DNA of 64,000 nt from Diospyros lotus (lineage: Eukaryota; Streptophyta; Magnoliopsida; Ericales; Ebenaceae). The stretch's first letter is position 1; each line of letters begins with the position of its first letter. Shown here in pieces: positions 1-12,700 of this stretch. The position numbers were made by a program, and so were the translations under genes. The notes under the pieces are model-generated. The model worked only from the letters and a program-made list of their open reading frames with translations. It ran no database searches and had not been told where the DNA came from. The DNA is taken from positions 6,068,393 through 6,132,392 of the forward strand of contig NC_068352.1 of the NCBI RefSeq assembly GCF_014633365.1. The letters run 5' to 3'.

Positions 1-177
1 ATGGGAATATAGAATGGAAGAATCATCCAAAATTTTCTGAAGATAAAAGGGTTATCTAATATCTCATTTTATAGCTTATTTATCTTAAGAGCTGCTGTTT
101 AAGAAGCACCCTTATGGTAAATATTAACAAGGATGAAGGAAATTCCAGAAGATGGAAATCCAGTATGTAAAACTTGC

Positions 178-243
178 CTCATCTACAACTGCATATGGCG
201 GCATTTCTAGCTTGACAATCTCATAGACACCAATACGAAGAAT
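178..243 (-). CDS. Exon 4 of the RsmB/NSUN-like gene, isolated by a 25-kb intron
   Basis: This 66-bp exon encodes 22 residues ([19 protein letters not shown], then VDE). It is preceded on the minus strand by a pyrimidine tract and CCAG, and followed by GAG/GCAAGT, the standard consensus of a GC-AG intron donor. It continues in frame from exon 3, which ends LLLQ at a codon boundary. In the family the same peptide follows directly after that position. Positions 1-177 are then the start of the next intron. Confidence 0.85.
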
Positions 244-3200
244 CTGGAAAAAAGAAGCAAAAAGTAAATCCAGGTAAACATTCAAGTAATGTTTAGACCT
301 GAAAGCCAGAAGTAGAAGATTCCCTTTGAAAAACAATAAACATCTCAAAGTGATAAAGAAATCAACAAGAATTCAATCTCTCCTACTGACATGAACAAAT
401 AGAAAAAAAAAAACAAAAATCTAAAAATGAAACAAGACATTTTTGACACCATTCCTGAGGAGATCTACATAGAATTTGATATAAATGCCTCCTAAATTAA
501 TCAATACTGGGGCATATATATTTATGTGGATATTAGAACTCCTAGCACTATTTCTCATAATAAAAGACCAAAAAAATACTAACATTCCTCGACAAAGATC
601 AAAATACCATTTTTCCATGTTGTTTCATCAACTTAGAAACAAAATGTTTTGCAAACGTTTTAGAAACACAAAGGAAACATTAAAAAAAAAAAATAAAGTG
701 TAAAAATGTTTCAAAATACAAATTGATATATTTGTATAAATGTTTTTATGTAACCTTAATAAACAGCTAAACACCTTTTATGGTGTATAAATCTTTCAAT
801 ATAAAGGTTAGAATTCAAAATTGAATTCAAGCCATGATAAATTAATCATATTAACCACAAATACCTACATCTGTAGATATGACTAAGATTCTAACTTACA
901 AACAAAACAATAACTATGACATGATTTGTAAACAAATCCTATAATATCTCAATGTTTAGGAGATATTTGATGAAGCATTTTTTTTTTTCCCTTCCACCAT
1001 CATCATCATGATCATCAACTGCACCTTATTCTAACTGTTGTACCATGGAAAATAGATTGAAAAAAAATGAGAATTTTTAAAGAAAAAATAAAAAACGCTC
1101 GCGACAGTGTGCCATAAGCCCACTTGCGGCAAGGGCTTTGCGGCAGTGTGCCGCGAGCCCCCTTTGCGGCAGCAACTTTGCAGAAGTGTGCCGCAAGCCC
1201 CCTTGTGATGAAGGCAAAATCTTGTGACAAGACCTTGTGGTAGAGGTAAAACCTTGCAACAAGACCTTATGGCAAAGGCAAAATCTCGCAACGAGACCTT
1301 GCGGCGAAGGTAAAACCTTGCGGCGAGACCTTATGGCAAAGGCAAAACCTCGCGGCGAGACCTTGTGGCGGAGGCAAAACCTTGCAGCGAGACCTTGTGG
1401 CAAAGGCAAAACCTTACGGCGAGACCTTATGGTGGAGATAAAACCTTTGCGGCGAGACCTTGTGGCAAAGGCAAAACCTTGCAGCGAGATCTTGTGGCGG
1501 AGTGAAACCTTGCGGTGAGACTTTATGGCGAAGGCAAAACCTCGCGGCAAGACCTTGTGGCGAAGGTAAAACCTTGCAGCGAGGCCTTGTGGCGAAGGCA
1601 AAACCTCGCGACGAGACCTTGTGGCGAAGGCAGCAGCGAGGCCTTGTGGCGAAGGCAAAACCTCGCGACGAGACCTTGTGGCGAAGGCAAAACCTCACAG
1701 CGAGACCTTGTGGCGAAGGTAAAACCTCACGGCAAGACCTTGTAGCGAAGGCAAAACCTTGCGGCGAGATCTTGTGGCGGAGGTAAAACCTTGCAGCGAG
1801 ACCTTATAGTAAAGACAAAACCTTGTGGCAAGACCTTGCATCAAAGACTTTATTGTAGCCACACACCTCAAACATGGTTCATTCAACAAGGGACACGTGT
1901 CAGCACTAAGCATTCTTGAGAATTGTGCCCTATAAATACCCAGCTACAGGACATTGAAAAGGACTTCCAACTTCGATAAAATCTAGACACTTTGAATGCA
2001 CATTTACTGTTTTCGTGAATAGTCATTGGGATTCAAGACTGACTTTGGCATCAGAGGGTCTTCGCGGGGGAAGATTCCCGCGAGCCTTCTAACCCATTAT
2101 TTTAGCATCAATAGGGCCAAATCCTTGCAGCGAACCTAGCGGCGAAGACAAAAGCTTGTGGCGAAGCTAAAAGCTTGCAACGAGACCTCGTGGTAGAGGT
2201 AAATCCTTGCGGCGAACCTAGCGACGAAGCTAAAAGCTTGCGACGAGACCTTGTGGTGGAGATAAATTCTTGCGGCGAAGCTAAAAGCTTGAAGCGAGAT
2301 CTCATGGCGGAGGTAAAACCTTGCGGCGAGACCTAGCTGCGAAGGCAGAACCTTGTGGCCAGAGCTAGTGCCGAAGCCTTGTGGCGAAGCCTTGGGGCGA
2401 AACCTTGTGGCGAGAGCTTGTGGCAAAGCCTTGTGGCAAAATCCTTGTGGCAAGCATCCTAACGGCAAACTCTCTTGAAGGCAACTTTTCTTACGGCAAC
2501 CTAACCTCACCCGACAACAAGCTCGAGTGGACCCCACATCACAAATTTTAATTGTTGTATTTTGATAACAACACTAACCAACACAACATTCATAATGTCA
2601 ATTGACTTCTAAAGTCATATTGACAATACAAATCCAAACAAAAGAACAATGTGACAAAATTCTACACCGAATGTTCTTCCTGATGCAACCCCCCGAATGA
2701 GGGAAAACAAACCACGAACAAACCATCAACCACACAAACGAACACAGAATTTTACATGGAAAACTCAAATCAGGAAAAACCACTACAAAAAGAACAAAAT
2801 ATCACTAAGCAAATATTGCTACAACAAAAGTGATATTGCCAAGACCAAAATATCACTAAAATGATATTGTTGCCCCATGCATTGAATGTGGCTAAAGATA
2901 TTGACTGCAGTGAAGAGCCTTCCACTTATTTTGAAGTAATTAATTGTGTTGAATCTTGGAGATAGATTACAACAATGCAAGAAGAGATGGAACCTTTACA
3001 TAAAAACGGTACTTGAAAATTAATGATTCTACCCAAGAATAAGAAAGCAGTTAAATGCAAATGGATATTTAAGAGGAAAGAAGGTACACTAAGAGTTGAA
3101 AAAACAAAGTACAAAGCTAGCCTTGTAGCGAAATGGTACAGTCAGGTTCCAAGTGTGGACTTCACAAACGTACTTTCCCCAGTTGTAAAACACAGTTCCA

Positions 3201-3761
3201 TCTGGGCACTCCTTGGTATTCTAGCTATTCAAGATCTTGAACTTAAACAGCTGGATGTTAAGACAGCATTCTTACATGGGGAAGTTGATGAGCATATCTA
3301 TATGTAGCAACCAGAGGGTTTCGAAGTTCTAGGCAAAGAAAACTATGTATGCTTGTTGAAGAAGTCTCTATATGGCCTGAAACATTCTCCTCGACAGTGA
3401 TATAAAAGGTTTGATTCCTTTATGATTAAGCACAGTTTTAATAGATGCAGTTATGACAGTTGTATTAGAATTATTAGTATAATTAGATATATTACACATT
3501 GTTGTATGAGTTTTATTTATTTATTTGTTATAACTATGTGTAATTAGGCTAAGCCCATAGATTAAGCCCGTAGGTTATTACGCCCATTGTGCCTATTATA
3601 AATAACATACTAAGAAACTAATCTCTTAGGTTTTTCTCTCATAATTGTTTTCTCACATGGTATCAGAGCCACTGGTGAGAAAAACCCTAGCCACCGCTGT
3701 GTATCTTTTTCCAGCGGCTTAAAAACCTAATTTTTTTTCTTCATCATCAATGTTCATGCCG

Positions 3762-3797
<36 letters not shown>

Positions 3798-6700
3798 AGT
3801 TTTCTTTCTATTCATCACTGTTCACGCCGAACATCACTGTCCAGCCATCTTTTGCTAGAACCGACCCCACCCTAGGGTTTGCCGCCTTCAGGCCGAGTTG
3901 TCGCCGAAAAATCGCAACCATCGAAGCTCCCACGCGCCGCCATGTGCAGTCATCCGCCCCCATACGCCAGCATGTGAAGGCGCGTCTGTCGGCCGTTTTC
4001 TCCTAGCTTCTCCAGATCAGCTCGCCTCCCTGCCCTAGGCCTATTCCCGGTGTCAAATCCTCGTTATGTTTAACCTCAGTGACGCAATTTCTGTTGATGC
4101 TACTCCCACAACCGCAACTATTGCCCCAGCTGCCTCTCAGTCCTTTACTATCTCCAATATCAGAACAGCCAATATCACCACTATCAAGTTGATAAGGTCT
4201 GCCAATTATCTTTCATGGGCAACCTCTGTCAAAATGTGGTTCAAATGGCAAGGCCAAGCTAATCATCTTACCACAAAGGCTGAAAGTGTGCCGGAAGCTA
4301 ATCAGGCTAGATGGAAACAAGTTGATGCCCAGTTATGTAGTCTCCTATGGCAGTCCATTGATCCATCCATCATGCAGCTCTTTCGGCCATTTGAAACTTG
4401 TGTTGACGTGTGGAAGGAAGCTGAAGAATGTTATACGAATGATATCCAACGTTTGTACACTGTGGTCTCTAATATCAAGAATCTGAAGCAAGAGTCGTCC
4501 ATGGAATCTTATTTGGGACATGTTCGAGCTCTCATGCAAGAATTTGATGCTCTTCTCCCCATTACTACAATCAAGACTGAACAGGTTGCTCAAAGAGATA
4601 AGTTTTTTATGGTTATTGCTCTTTCCAATCTAAAATCAGAATTTGACGCCATCGGGCATCAAATCTTGACTAGCTCCACTAATCCTACTATGAATGACTC
4701 TTATAAAAGGTTGTTGAACATGACCGGTGCACATGGTATGTCCTCTTCTTCTCATGTTGTTCCTCCAGCCGAATCTTCAGCCCTTGTGTCTCAAGCTTCT
4801 CATTAAGGAGGAAATAGAGGCCGTAATAATAATCGGACACGTCCATAGTGTACCTTTTGTAAGAAATTGGGTCATCTTGAGGACAGGTGTTGGAAGAAAC
4901 ATGGTCGGCCCGCTGCTTCACCTACATCATCTACCAGTGCAGCTCATGCATTCCAAAGTGATCCTAGTTTTGTCCAATCTACACCGGGTTCACAGTTGAT
5001 ACCTATGTCTACAGTTGAGTATGATGTCTTTTTGAAGTTTCAGGCCACCCAGCAGTCTCATCCTGTTAATCTCGTTGCTTGCGTTGCCAAAAGCCCATCT
5101 CTTGGTCCTTGGATTATAGATTCTGTCGCCACTAATCATGTGTGGTAATGAACTTCTTTTCTCTTCACTTACTTATTCTGATACCTTACTTACAATTACT
5201 CTAGCTAATGGCACCAAAACTGCAGTTAAAGGGATAAGCCAAACCACACCCACTTCATCTTTATCTTTATCTTTAAATTCGATTTTATATGTCCCTGGCA
5301 ATCCTTTCAATTTGATTTCAATTAGCCAGCTTGCTAAAACCCTTAACTGCTCAGTCACTTTCACTCCTACCTCTGTTTGTGTACAGGACTAGGGTACGGG
5401 GCGGACGATTAGCATTAGGAGTGAGTCACAAGGTCACTATCATCTTGATGTGCCGATGGCTTGCACGAGTGCTACTTTCCCAGATCTTCTCCACTCTCAT
5501 CTTGGTCATCACAGCCTCTCTAAATTGAAGAAATTAGTTCCTAGTTTGTCATCGTTGTCTATTTTTGATTGTGATTCATGTCAGCGTGGTACACACGCAC
5601 GTAGTTCTTTTTCCAGTCGTGTCAATAATAGGGCTGAGGCTCCGTTTTTTCTTGTGCACTCTGATGTATGGGGGCCCAGTCGTGTCAATTCTACTCTTGG
5701 TTTCTCATATTTTGTTACTTTCATTGATGACTTTTCTCGCTGCACTTGGTTGTTTCTCATGAAGAGTGGGTCTGAATTGTTTTCTGTCTTTCAGACATTC
5801 ATTGCTGAAATAAAAACACAGTTTGGAATTTCTATACGTGCTTTACGTAGTGATAATGCCCCTAAGTACTTTTCTTCTCAATTTACTACTTTTATGACTA
5901 CTCGTGGCATTTTGCATCAATCTTCTTGTCCTTATACAGCTCAACAAAATGGTATTGTCGAGCGTAAAAATCGCCATCTCATTGAAACTACACGAACACT
6001 ACTTTTACATGTCAATCTTCCCACCAAATTCTGGGGAGATGTTCTTATTGCGTGTTATCTAATCAATCGCATGCCATCTTCAGTGTTAAAGGACAACAAT
6101 CCTCACGCTCTTTTGTTCCCCTCCCAGCCCCTTTATTCTATTCCCCTTCGTGTATTTGGATGTATCTGTTTTGTACATTCCTTTTCACTAAGACAGGATA
6201 AACTTGTTGCCAAATCCCTCAAGTGTATTTTCCTCGGTTACTCCCGGTTGTAGAAAAGTTATAAGTGTTACTCTCCTGAGTTGAACCACTATCTTATGTC
6301 TGCTGATGTCACATTCTTTGAACAACAATCTTTATTATCTGTTGTTCAGCCTGATTCACGGCTTCTTGACCAAGTATTGCCTATTCCTTCTCTTTCGTTG
6401 CCCTTATTAGATTCGTCTATCTCCTCCTCGGTGGACCCTTCACTTCCATCTTCCGGTCCACACTCCCCGACTCCTCCACTTCTTACTTACCACCGTCGTC
6501 CTCATCCTGCTCCTGGCACCGGCATTCCTCTTTACTGCGACTCTCCTGACTCACTCTCTCCGTCAATGGTCACTCCTACCATGGATCCTCAGCCTGACAA
6601 CCTTCCTTTTGCACTCCGCAAAGGTAGACAATCTACTCACAATCCACATCCTTTTTATAATTTTTTGTGTTATGACCGTTGGTCACCTGCTTATAGTGCT

Positions 6701-9700
6701 TTTGTTTCGAGCCTTTCTTCTATTTCTATTCCTAAAACCACTGGTGAAACCAGTGTTCGAAAATTCGGCTTAGGCGACCGCCTAGGCGCTGAGCAGCAAC
6801 CGGCCGCATTGATTTAGGGCTACTCGGTAGCCCTATGCGCCATGGCCGACTAATCGGTTCGCGGCGCCGCCTAGGCGGACCAGGCGGCGCCTAACCGCCT
6901 GGGCGGCCGCCTGGGTCGCGCACGACCTGGGCCACCTAGGTCGTGCGCGTCTTGGACCAACCTTTTTTCCCCCTCCCTTTCTCTATTTCCCGATCCCCTT
7001 TCCCTTTCTCTCTCTAGTTGTGTTCATCGCGGCTCCTCTCTCTCTCTCTCTCGCCTTCGATCTCTTCTTGGTTGTTCGCCACCGCCATTGATCTCTTCTC
7101 TTAGTCTTGCTCTCTCGTTGTTGCCGACCTCACCTGTTGCCTGTTGGTCGTTCTCTCTCGTCGCCGTTCGCGTCTTGCTGCGGTATGTATCCAACCATCC
7201 ATCTTCCTCCGCCAACGCAAGCTTGCCTTTTTGCAGCAACTCAGCAGCAAGCAGCAACGCAAAGCTACTCATGGCTCGCTTGCATATTGCTTGTTTGCTG
7301 CTGCAACAAGCAGCAACGCACGCTTGCTGTGCTGCTTGCTGCAGCAACGCAAGCTTGCTGCTTCAACGAGCAGCAAGTTGCTGCTGCTTGCTGCTCGTTG
7401 AAGCAGCAAGCAAGCAATATGCAAGCTTGCTGCGTCAGCTTGCTGCTTCAAGCAGCAGCTGATTTCATTTCATTTGATGAGTTTTAGTTAAATTTTAATA
7501 TATATTATTGAAATTATTCAATACTCAGGGAAAAACAGGAGTCAGGAAGTGAAATGAATGATTCGGATAGGACTGGAAGTACGGGAGCATCGTCTGAGGC
7601 CTCCTCAATTCTTAAAAGGAAGTCAAATGATGTCGGATGGGAGTATGGAATGTTAATTGATCCAAAAAATATGGATAAAATTAAATGTAAGTTGTGTGGT
7701 AAAATTATGTCTGGAGGTGTTTACAGAGTAAAAGAACACATTGGCCACATTTCTGGAAATGTTTCTACATGTCCAAAATCTTCTCCAACAGATCAAGCCA
7801 AATGTAAGAATGCTATTGCCGAGGCAAAGAATAAGAGGAAAAATAAGAAGGAGGAGGAAGATTTGATGAGATCAACTGTTAATATCTCCGAAAGAGTGGA
7901 AGGGGATGATGAAGATGAATTGCAAGAGTTAGGTAGCAGAAAAACGTCTCGTACTCTTGGCCCTATCGATAAGTTTGCAAGCTCCATCAGCCCTGAAACT
8001 TGTTTGAGTGCGAGAATGAGCCAAAGGCAACAAACTATTAGTGAAGCACTATTTAAAGAGAGAACGCAATCTGTTCGTGAATATTGTGCTAGATGGGTGT
8101 ATGAAGCTGGTATACCTTTCAATGCGATTGACAATGATAGCTTCAAATTGTTTGTTGAGGCGGTTGGTCAATTTGGGCCGGGCTTCAAACCTCCCAGTCA
8201 ATACCAATTGAAGGAACCACTATTAAAGGGGGAAGTTGACAGAATAAAAGAGTTATTGAAGAAGCATGAAGAAGAGTGGGCACGAACTGGGTGCTCCATT
8301 ATGACAGATGCTTGGACAGATAGAAAAAGGAGGAGCATCATGAACCTATGTGTTAATTCTAATGCAGGTACTGCTTTCCTTTCTTCTAGAGAGTCTTCAG
8401 ATGAAGCACATACAAGTGAACTTATCTTTGAGTATGTGGATAAATGCATTGAGCAAGTTGGGCCACAAAACGTCATCCAAGTAGTAACCGACAATGCTGC
8501 CAATAATATGGGAGCGACAAAATTATTGAAGGTGAAGAGGCCAAATATCTTTTGGACCTCATGTGCTACTCACACCATCAATTTGATGCTTGAAAGTATT
8601 GGAAAACTGCCGAAGTATAAGAAAGTCATTGATCAGGCCAAGAGTTTCACAATCTTCATTTATGCACACCATAAGACCTTGTCCTTAATGAGGTCATTTA
8701 CGAAGAAGAGGGACATAGTGAGACCAGGAGTTACTAGATTTGCTTCTGCTTTCTTGACTTTACAGAGTTTGATGGAGAAAAAGGCCCAATTGAGGGCAAT
8801 GTTTACCAGCTCCGAATGGGAGGAGTGCAAATGGTCAAAGATTGTTAAAGGTAAAGCAGCCTATGCTACTGTGATGAGCATTGCTTTTTGGAATGGTGTG
8901 ACTATATGCCTTAAAGTTTTTGCACCTTTGGTGAAGGTGCTTCGAATTGTTGATGCGGATAGAAAGCCTTCTATGGGCTTTTTATGTGGAGAGATTAAGC
9001 AAGCAAAGGAAGATATTAAGGAGGCCTTAAATAATCTTGAAAAGAACTATAAGCCTATTATGGAGATTATTGAAGCAAGGGTAAAAGATAGGCTAGATAG
9101 TCCACTACATTTTGCAGCTTACCTTTTGAATCCCTACTACTTTTTCAAGGATATGGATATACAACTTGATAATGAAGTGATGGATGGGCTTTTTAACTAT
9201 GTGGAGATGTTTTATCATTATGATGGTGAATTGCAAGGCCATGTTATAAATGTTGAGTTGCCAAAGTATACTCGTAAAGATGGAGCTTTTGGAAAATCGT
9301 GGGCAACTCAAGGGTGTGCGAAAAATGATGACAATTATAATCCAGGTATAAAATTCTTTTAATCCTTTCTATTGTGTATTAGTGTATAAATTAAATTTGT
9401 TTACTTTATACTTGTTTGACCTATGTAGTTACATGGTGGATGACTTATGGAAATCAAACTCCAAACTTGCAACGAATGGCGAGAAAGATTCTCTCGTTAA
9501 CCACTAGTTCATCCGGTTGTGAAAGAAATTGGAGCACTTTTGAAGGGGTTAGTGTATATATGAATTATACTTATTTACTATCAATTAGTTATCCTTATTC
9601 AGTTATCATTTATATTGATATTGCTTTTATTTTATTTATGTAGATACATACGAAAAAAAGAAATAGACTAGACGTGAATCGATTGAACAATCTAGTCTAT

Positions 9701-12700
9701 GTTCAATTTAATGCGAAATTGATGAACAAGCACAAAAGGGAGAAGGAAAGGAATGTTGATGTGCTACTTGCTAGTGATGCTAGTAATGCACAAGGATGGA
9801 TCGTTGATGGAGAAGATGATGAAGAAGTTGAGCCTGGTACGGGACTCACTTGGGAAGTGGTTGGTGAAGCATCGGGAGCAGACGAGATGCTTCAAGCTCG
9901 AAGAAGTTCTAGGATGAGAGAGCTTCATGAAGATGATTTTCAATCAGAAGAAGAAGATGAGCAAGAAATCAATGAATTTGATTTTGAGTCCGATGAAGAT
10001 CGTGTATTGGAAGAATATGGAGAGGAAGAAGACCAATTAGATAGTTAGACTTAGATTCTTCGGATATGGTTTATGTTGTATTATTGCTACTTCTACCTTC
10101 TTGAACTTATAACTAATATAATAGTTTATTTTTTGAGTCTTAATTCCATTATTTCACTTGTCTTTTCAACTTTGATTTACCTGAAAATAATATCAAATTA
10201 CATCAAAAGGTTTTTAGAAAAAAAAAAAATCATTTTTCCTAGTCGCCGCCTAGGCCCTGCCTAGGCACCCTAGGCGCTAGGCCCCAGCCTGGCGCCCGAC
10301 TAGCGCCTAGCGCGTTTTTGAACACTGGGTGAAACCATGTCCCATCCTGGTTGGCCCCAGGCTATGTTAGATGAGGTGGGTGCTTTGAATTCTACTGGCA
10401 CTTGGGATTTGGTGCATTTGCCACCAGGAAAGACTCCCGTTAGTTGTCGATGGGTGTTCACCCCTAAAGTGGGTCCCAACAAACAAGTGGAACGTCTTAA
10501 AGCCCGCTTGGTTGGCAAAGGCTTTATACAGATCTATGGGCTGGATTACAGTGATACCTTATCTCCAGTTGCTAAAATGGCCTCTGTTCGCCTATTTCTC
10601 TCTATGGCTGCCACGCGTCATTAGCCGCTTTATCAATTGGACATTAAAAATGCATTTCTTCACGGTGATTTGCAAGAGGAGGTTTATATGGAGTAACCAC
10701 CTGGTTTTGTTGCTCAGGGGGAGTCTAATGTAGTCTACAAACTCAAGAAGTCTCTCTATGGCCTGAAACGATCTCCACGGGCGTGGTTCGGCAAGTTCAG
10801 CACATGGTTCAAGCTTTTGGTCTCACTCGAAGCAAAGATGATCATTCAGTTTTCTATCAATATTCTTCTTCTTTATGTATCTACCTCGTTGTTTATGTAA
10901 ATAGCATTGTTATCACAAGGAACGATCAGGTTGGTATACAAAATCTGAAGGAACATTTCCATCAGCACTTTCAAACTAAAGACCTAGGCAAACTCCGATA
11001 TTTCTTGGGTATTGAAGTTGCTCAATCAAGAGATGGGATCTCAATCTCTCAGAGGAAATATGCATTTGACATCTTAGAAGAAACCGGTATGGTGAACTGC
11101 AAACCAATTGACACCCCAATGGACCCAAATGTCAAACTCTTGCCGGGACAGGGGGAGTCTTACTCAGATCCTGGAAGGTATAGAAGATTGGTAGGCAAAC
11201 TGAACTATCTCACAGTCACTCGTCCCGACATTGCTTTTGTTGTGAGTGTGGTGAGTCAGTTTCTCAATTCTCCATGTAATTCTCACTGGGATGTTGTTAT
11301 CCAAATTCTGAGATATATCAAACGAGCACCAAGTAAAGGGCTACTCTATGAGGATAAGGAACACACGGATATTTGTTGTTATGCAGATGCAGATTGGGCT
11401 GGCTCTCCTTCTGATCGCCGGTCGACCTCTGGATATTGTGTTCTTGTGGGAGGAAATCTGATTTCTTGGAAAAGTAAGAAACAGAATGTAGTAGCTAGAT
11501 CTAGTGCAGAGACAGAGTATCGGACTATGGCTAATGCAACTTGTGAGCTCATCTAGCTTAAACAACTCTTGGAGAAACTTAAGTTTTGTGAAGTGTCCCC
11601 TATGAAGCTTGTTTGTGATAATCAGGCTGCCTTGCACATTGCTTCCAATCCAGTGTTCCATGAGTGGACTAAGCATATTGAAATCGACTGTCACTTTATT
11701 AGAAAAAAGCTTATTGAATGTGTTATTGTTACAGGATTTGTTAACTCAAGTGATTAACTTGCCGATGTCTTCACCAAGTCTCTAAACAGTCATCGGATAG
11801 AATATATCTGTAACAAGCTTGGTGCATATGATATTTATGCTCCAGCTTGAGGGAGAGTATTAGAATTATTAGTATAATTAGATATATTGCATATTGTTAT
11901 ATGAGTTTTAATTATTTATTTGTTATAACTATGTGTAATTAGGCTAAGCCCATAGACTAAGCCCGTAGGTTATTAGGCCCATTATGCCTATTATAAATAA
12001 CACACTAAGAGACTAATCTCTTAAGTTTTTCTCTCATAATTGTTTTCTCACAAGTTGTATCTATTTTAAAAGGAACAAGAACGGATCCTTTATATATCTG
12101 TTGTTATATGTTAATGATATGCTAGTAGCATCGAAAAATAAAAATGAGATAAGGAGATTGAAAGCTCAGCTCAACAAAAAATTTGAGATGAGAGATTTGG
12201 AAGCAACAAATAAGATATTTGGAATGCAAATTTTAAGAGACAAGGAGGTAAGTAAATTGTATCTAATTCAACAGCGATACATTAAAACAGAAGACTAATG
12301 TTTTTGCTACTTTCAGATAGTGGAAAACTATGATTGAGAAATAAATCGACAGACAGATTAAGTGTCTCCACATTGACAATGGTTTAGAATTTTGTTCACA
12401 TGAATTTAATGATTTCTGTAGGAAAAAAAGAATTCTAAGGCATTTTACAGTTCCAAAATTCCACCTTGACACGAAATTTAAATGGAATTATCCAAAAAAA
12501 TTTCTTCCAACAAAATCATGAAGAATTAATCTCCTGATAAATACCAACCAAAACTGCACCACGAAAAATACCACCCAAATCCATACACAGTTTACTATAG
12601 TGGATATCTTCAGCAGCACTCAAAGCATAGACAACAAGATCAGCCTCAGAGAATCTTTACTGATCTTAATGATTTCACATTCACCAATGCAAACCCCCCT

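Larger units (their letters stand above)
6751..10327 (+). mobile_element. hAT DNA transposon, 3.6 kb, with intact-looking transposase
   Basis: The ends are CAGTGTTCGAAAA and, reversed, CAGTGTTCAAAAA, a hAT-type terminal inverted repeat. The 8-bp duplication GGTGAAAC is perfect at 6743-6750 and 10328-10335. Removing the element restores element B's polyprotein across the site (PKTTGE then MSHPGW). Both subterminal zones are rich in CGCCTAGGCG-type palindromes. The transposase gene fills the interior in the same orientation. The perfect duplication and open coding region point to a recent insertion, younger than elements A and B. Confidence 0.96.
4066..11848 (+). pseudogene. Gag-pol of Copia B, decayed and split by a hAT insertion
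   Basis: Gag runs 4066-4806 ([12 protein letters not shown]; about 246 residues), then a stop. A zinc knuckle [18 protein letters not shown] follows at about 4851. The protease site reads [11 protein letters not shown] where DSGATNH is expected, so the catalytic Gly is lost, and the frame breaks near 5147. Integrase (5450-6253) has the HHCC finger and D,D,E blocks ([26 protein letters not shown]). RT/RNase H resume at 10337 with [28 protein letters not shown] and YVNSIVI instead of YVDD. RNase H has [18 protein letters not shown] and ends near 11848. In-frame stops and at least two frameshifts make it non-functional. Confidence 0.92.
3463..12052 (+). mobile_element. Copia retrotransposon B, 195-bp LTRs, inserted in element A
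   Basis: Two 195-bp LTRs (3463-3657 and 11858-12052) flank the element, with AGTTG duplicated at 3458-3462 and 12053-12057. The primer-binding site TGGTATCAGAGCC starts at 3658 and a polypurine tract (GAGGGAGAG) ends at 11857. The LTRs differ at about 10 of 195 sites by eye, near 5 percent. Coding order is gag, protease, integrase, RT, RNase H. A hAT element (6751-10327) splits it between integrase and RT. Without that insert B is about 5.0 kb. Confidence 0.95.

Noticed and set aside
1225..1835. CRISPR-like array with 32-bp units
   Set aside because: The units are contiguous with no unique spacers, and the host is a plant.
1077..1913. Long open frames on both strands, up to 193 codons, rich in Arg, Leu and Gly
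   Set aside because: They are translations of the 32-bp tandem array, which is open in several frames. Period and content match the repeat, not a protein family.
7088..7487. Cys- and Ala-rich frames resembling secreted peptides
   Set aside because: They arise from the GCAGCAA repeat in the hAT leader and overlap in three frames.
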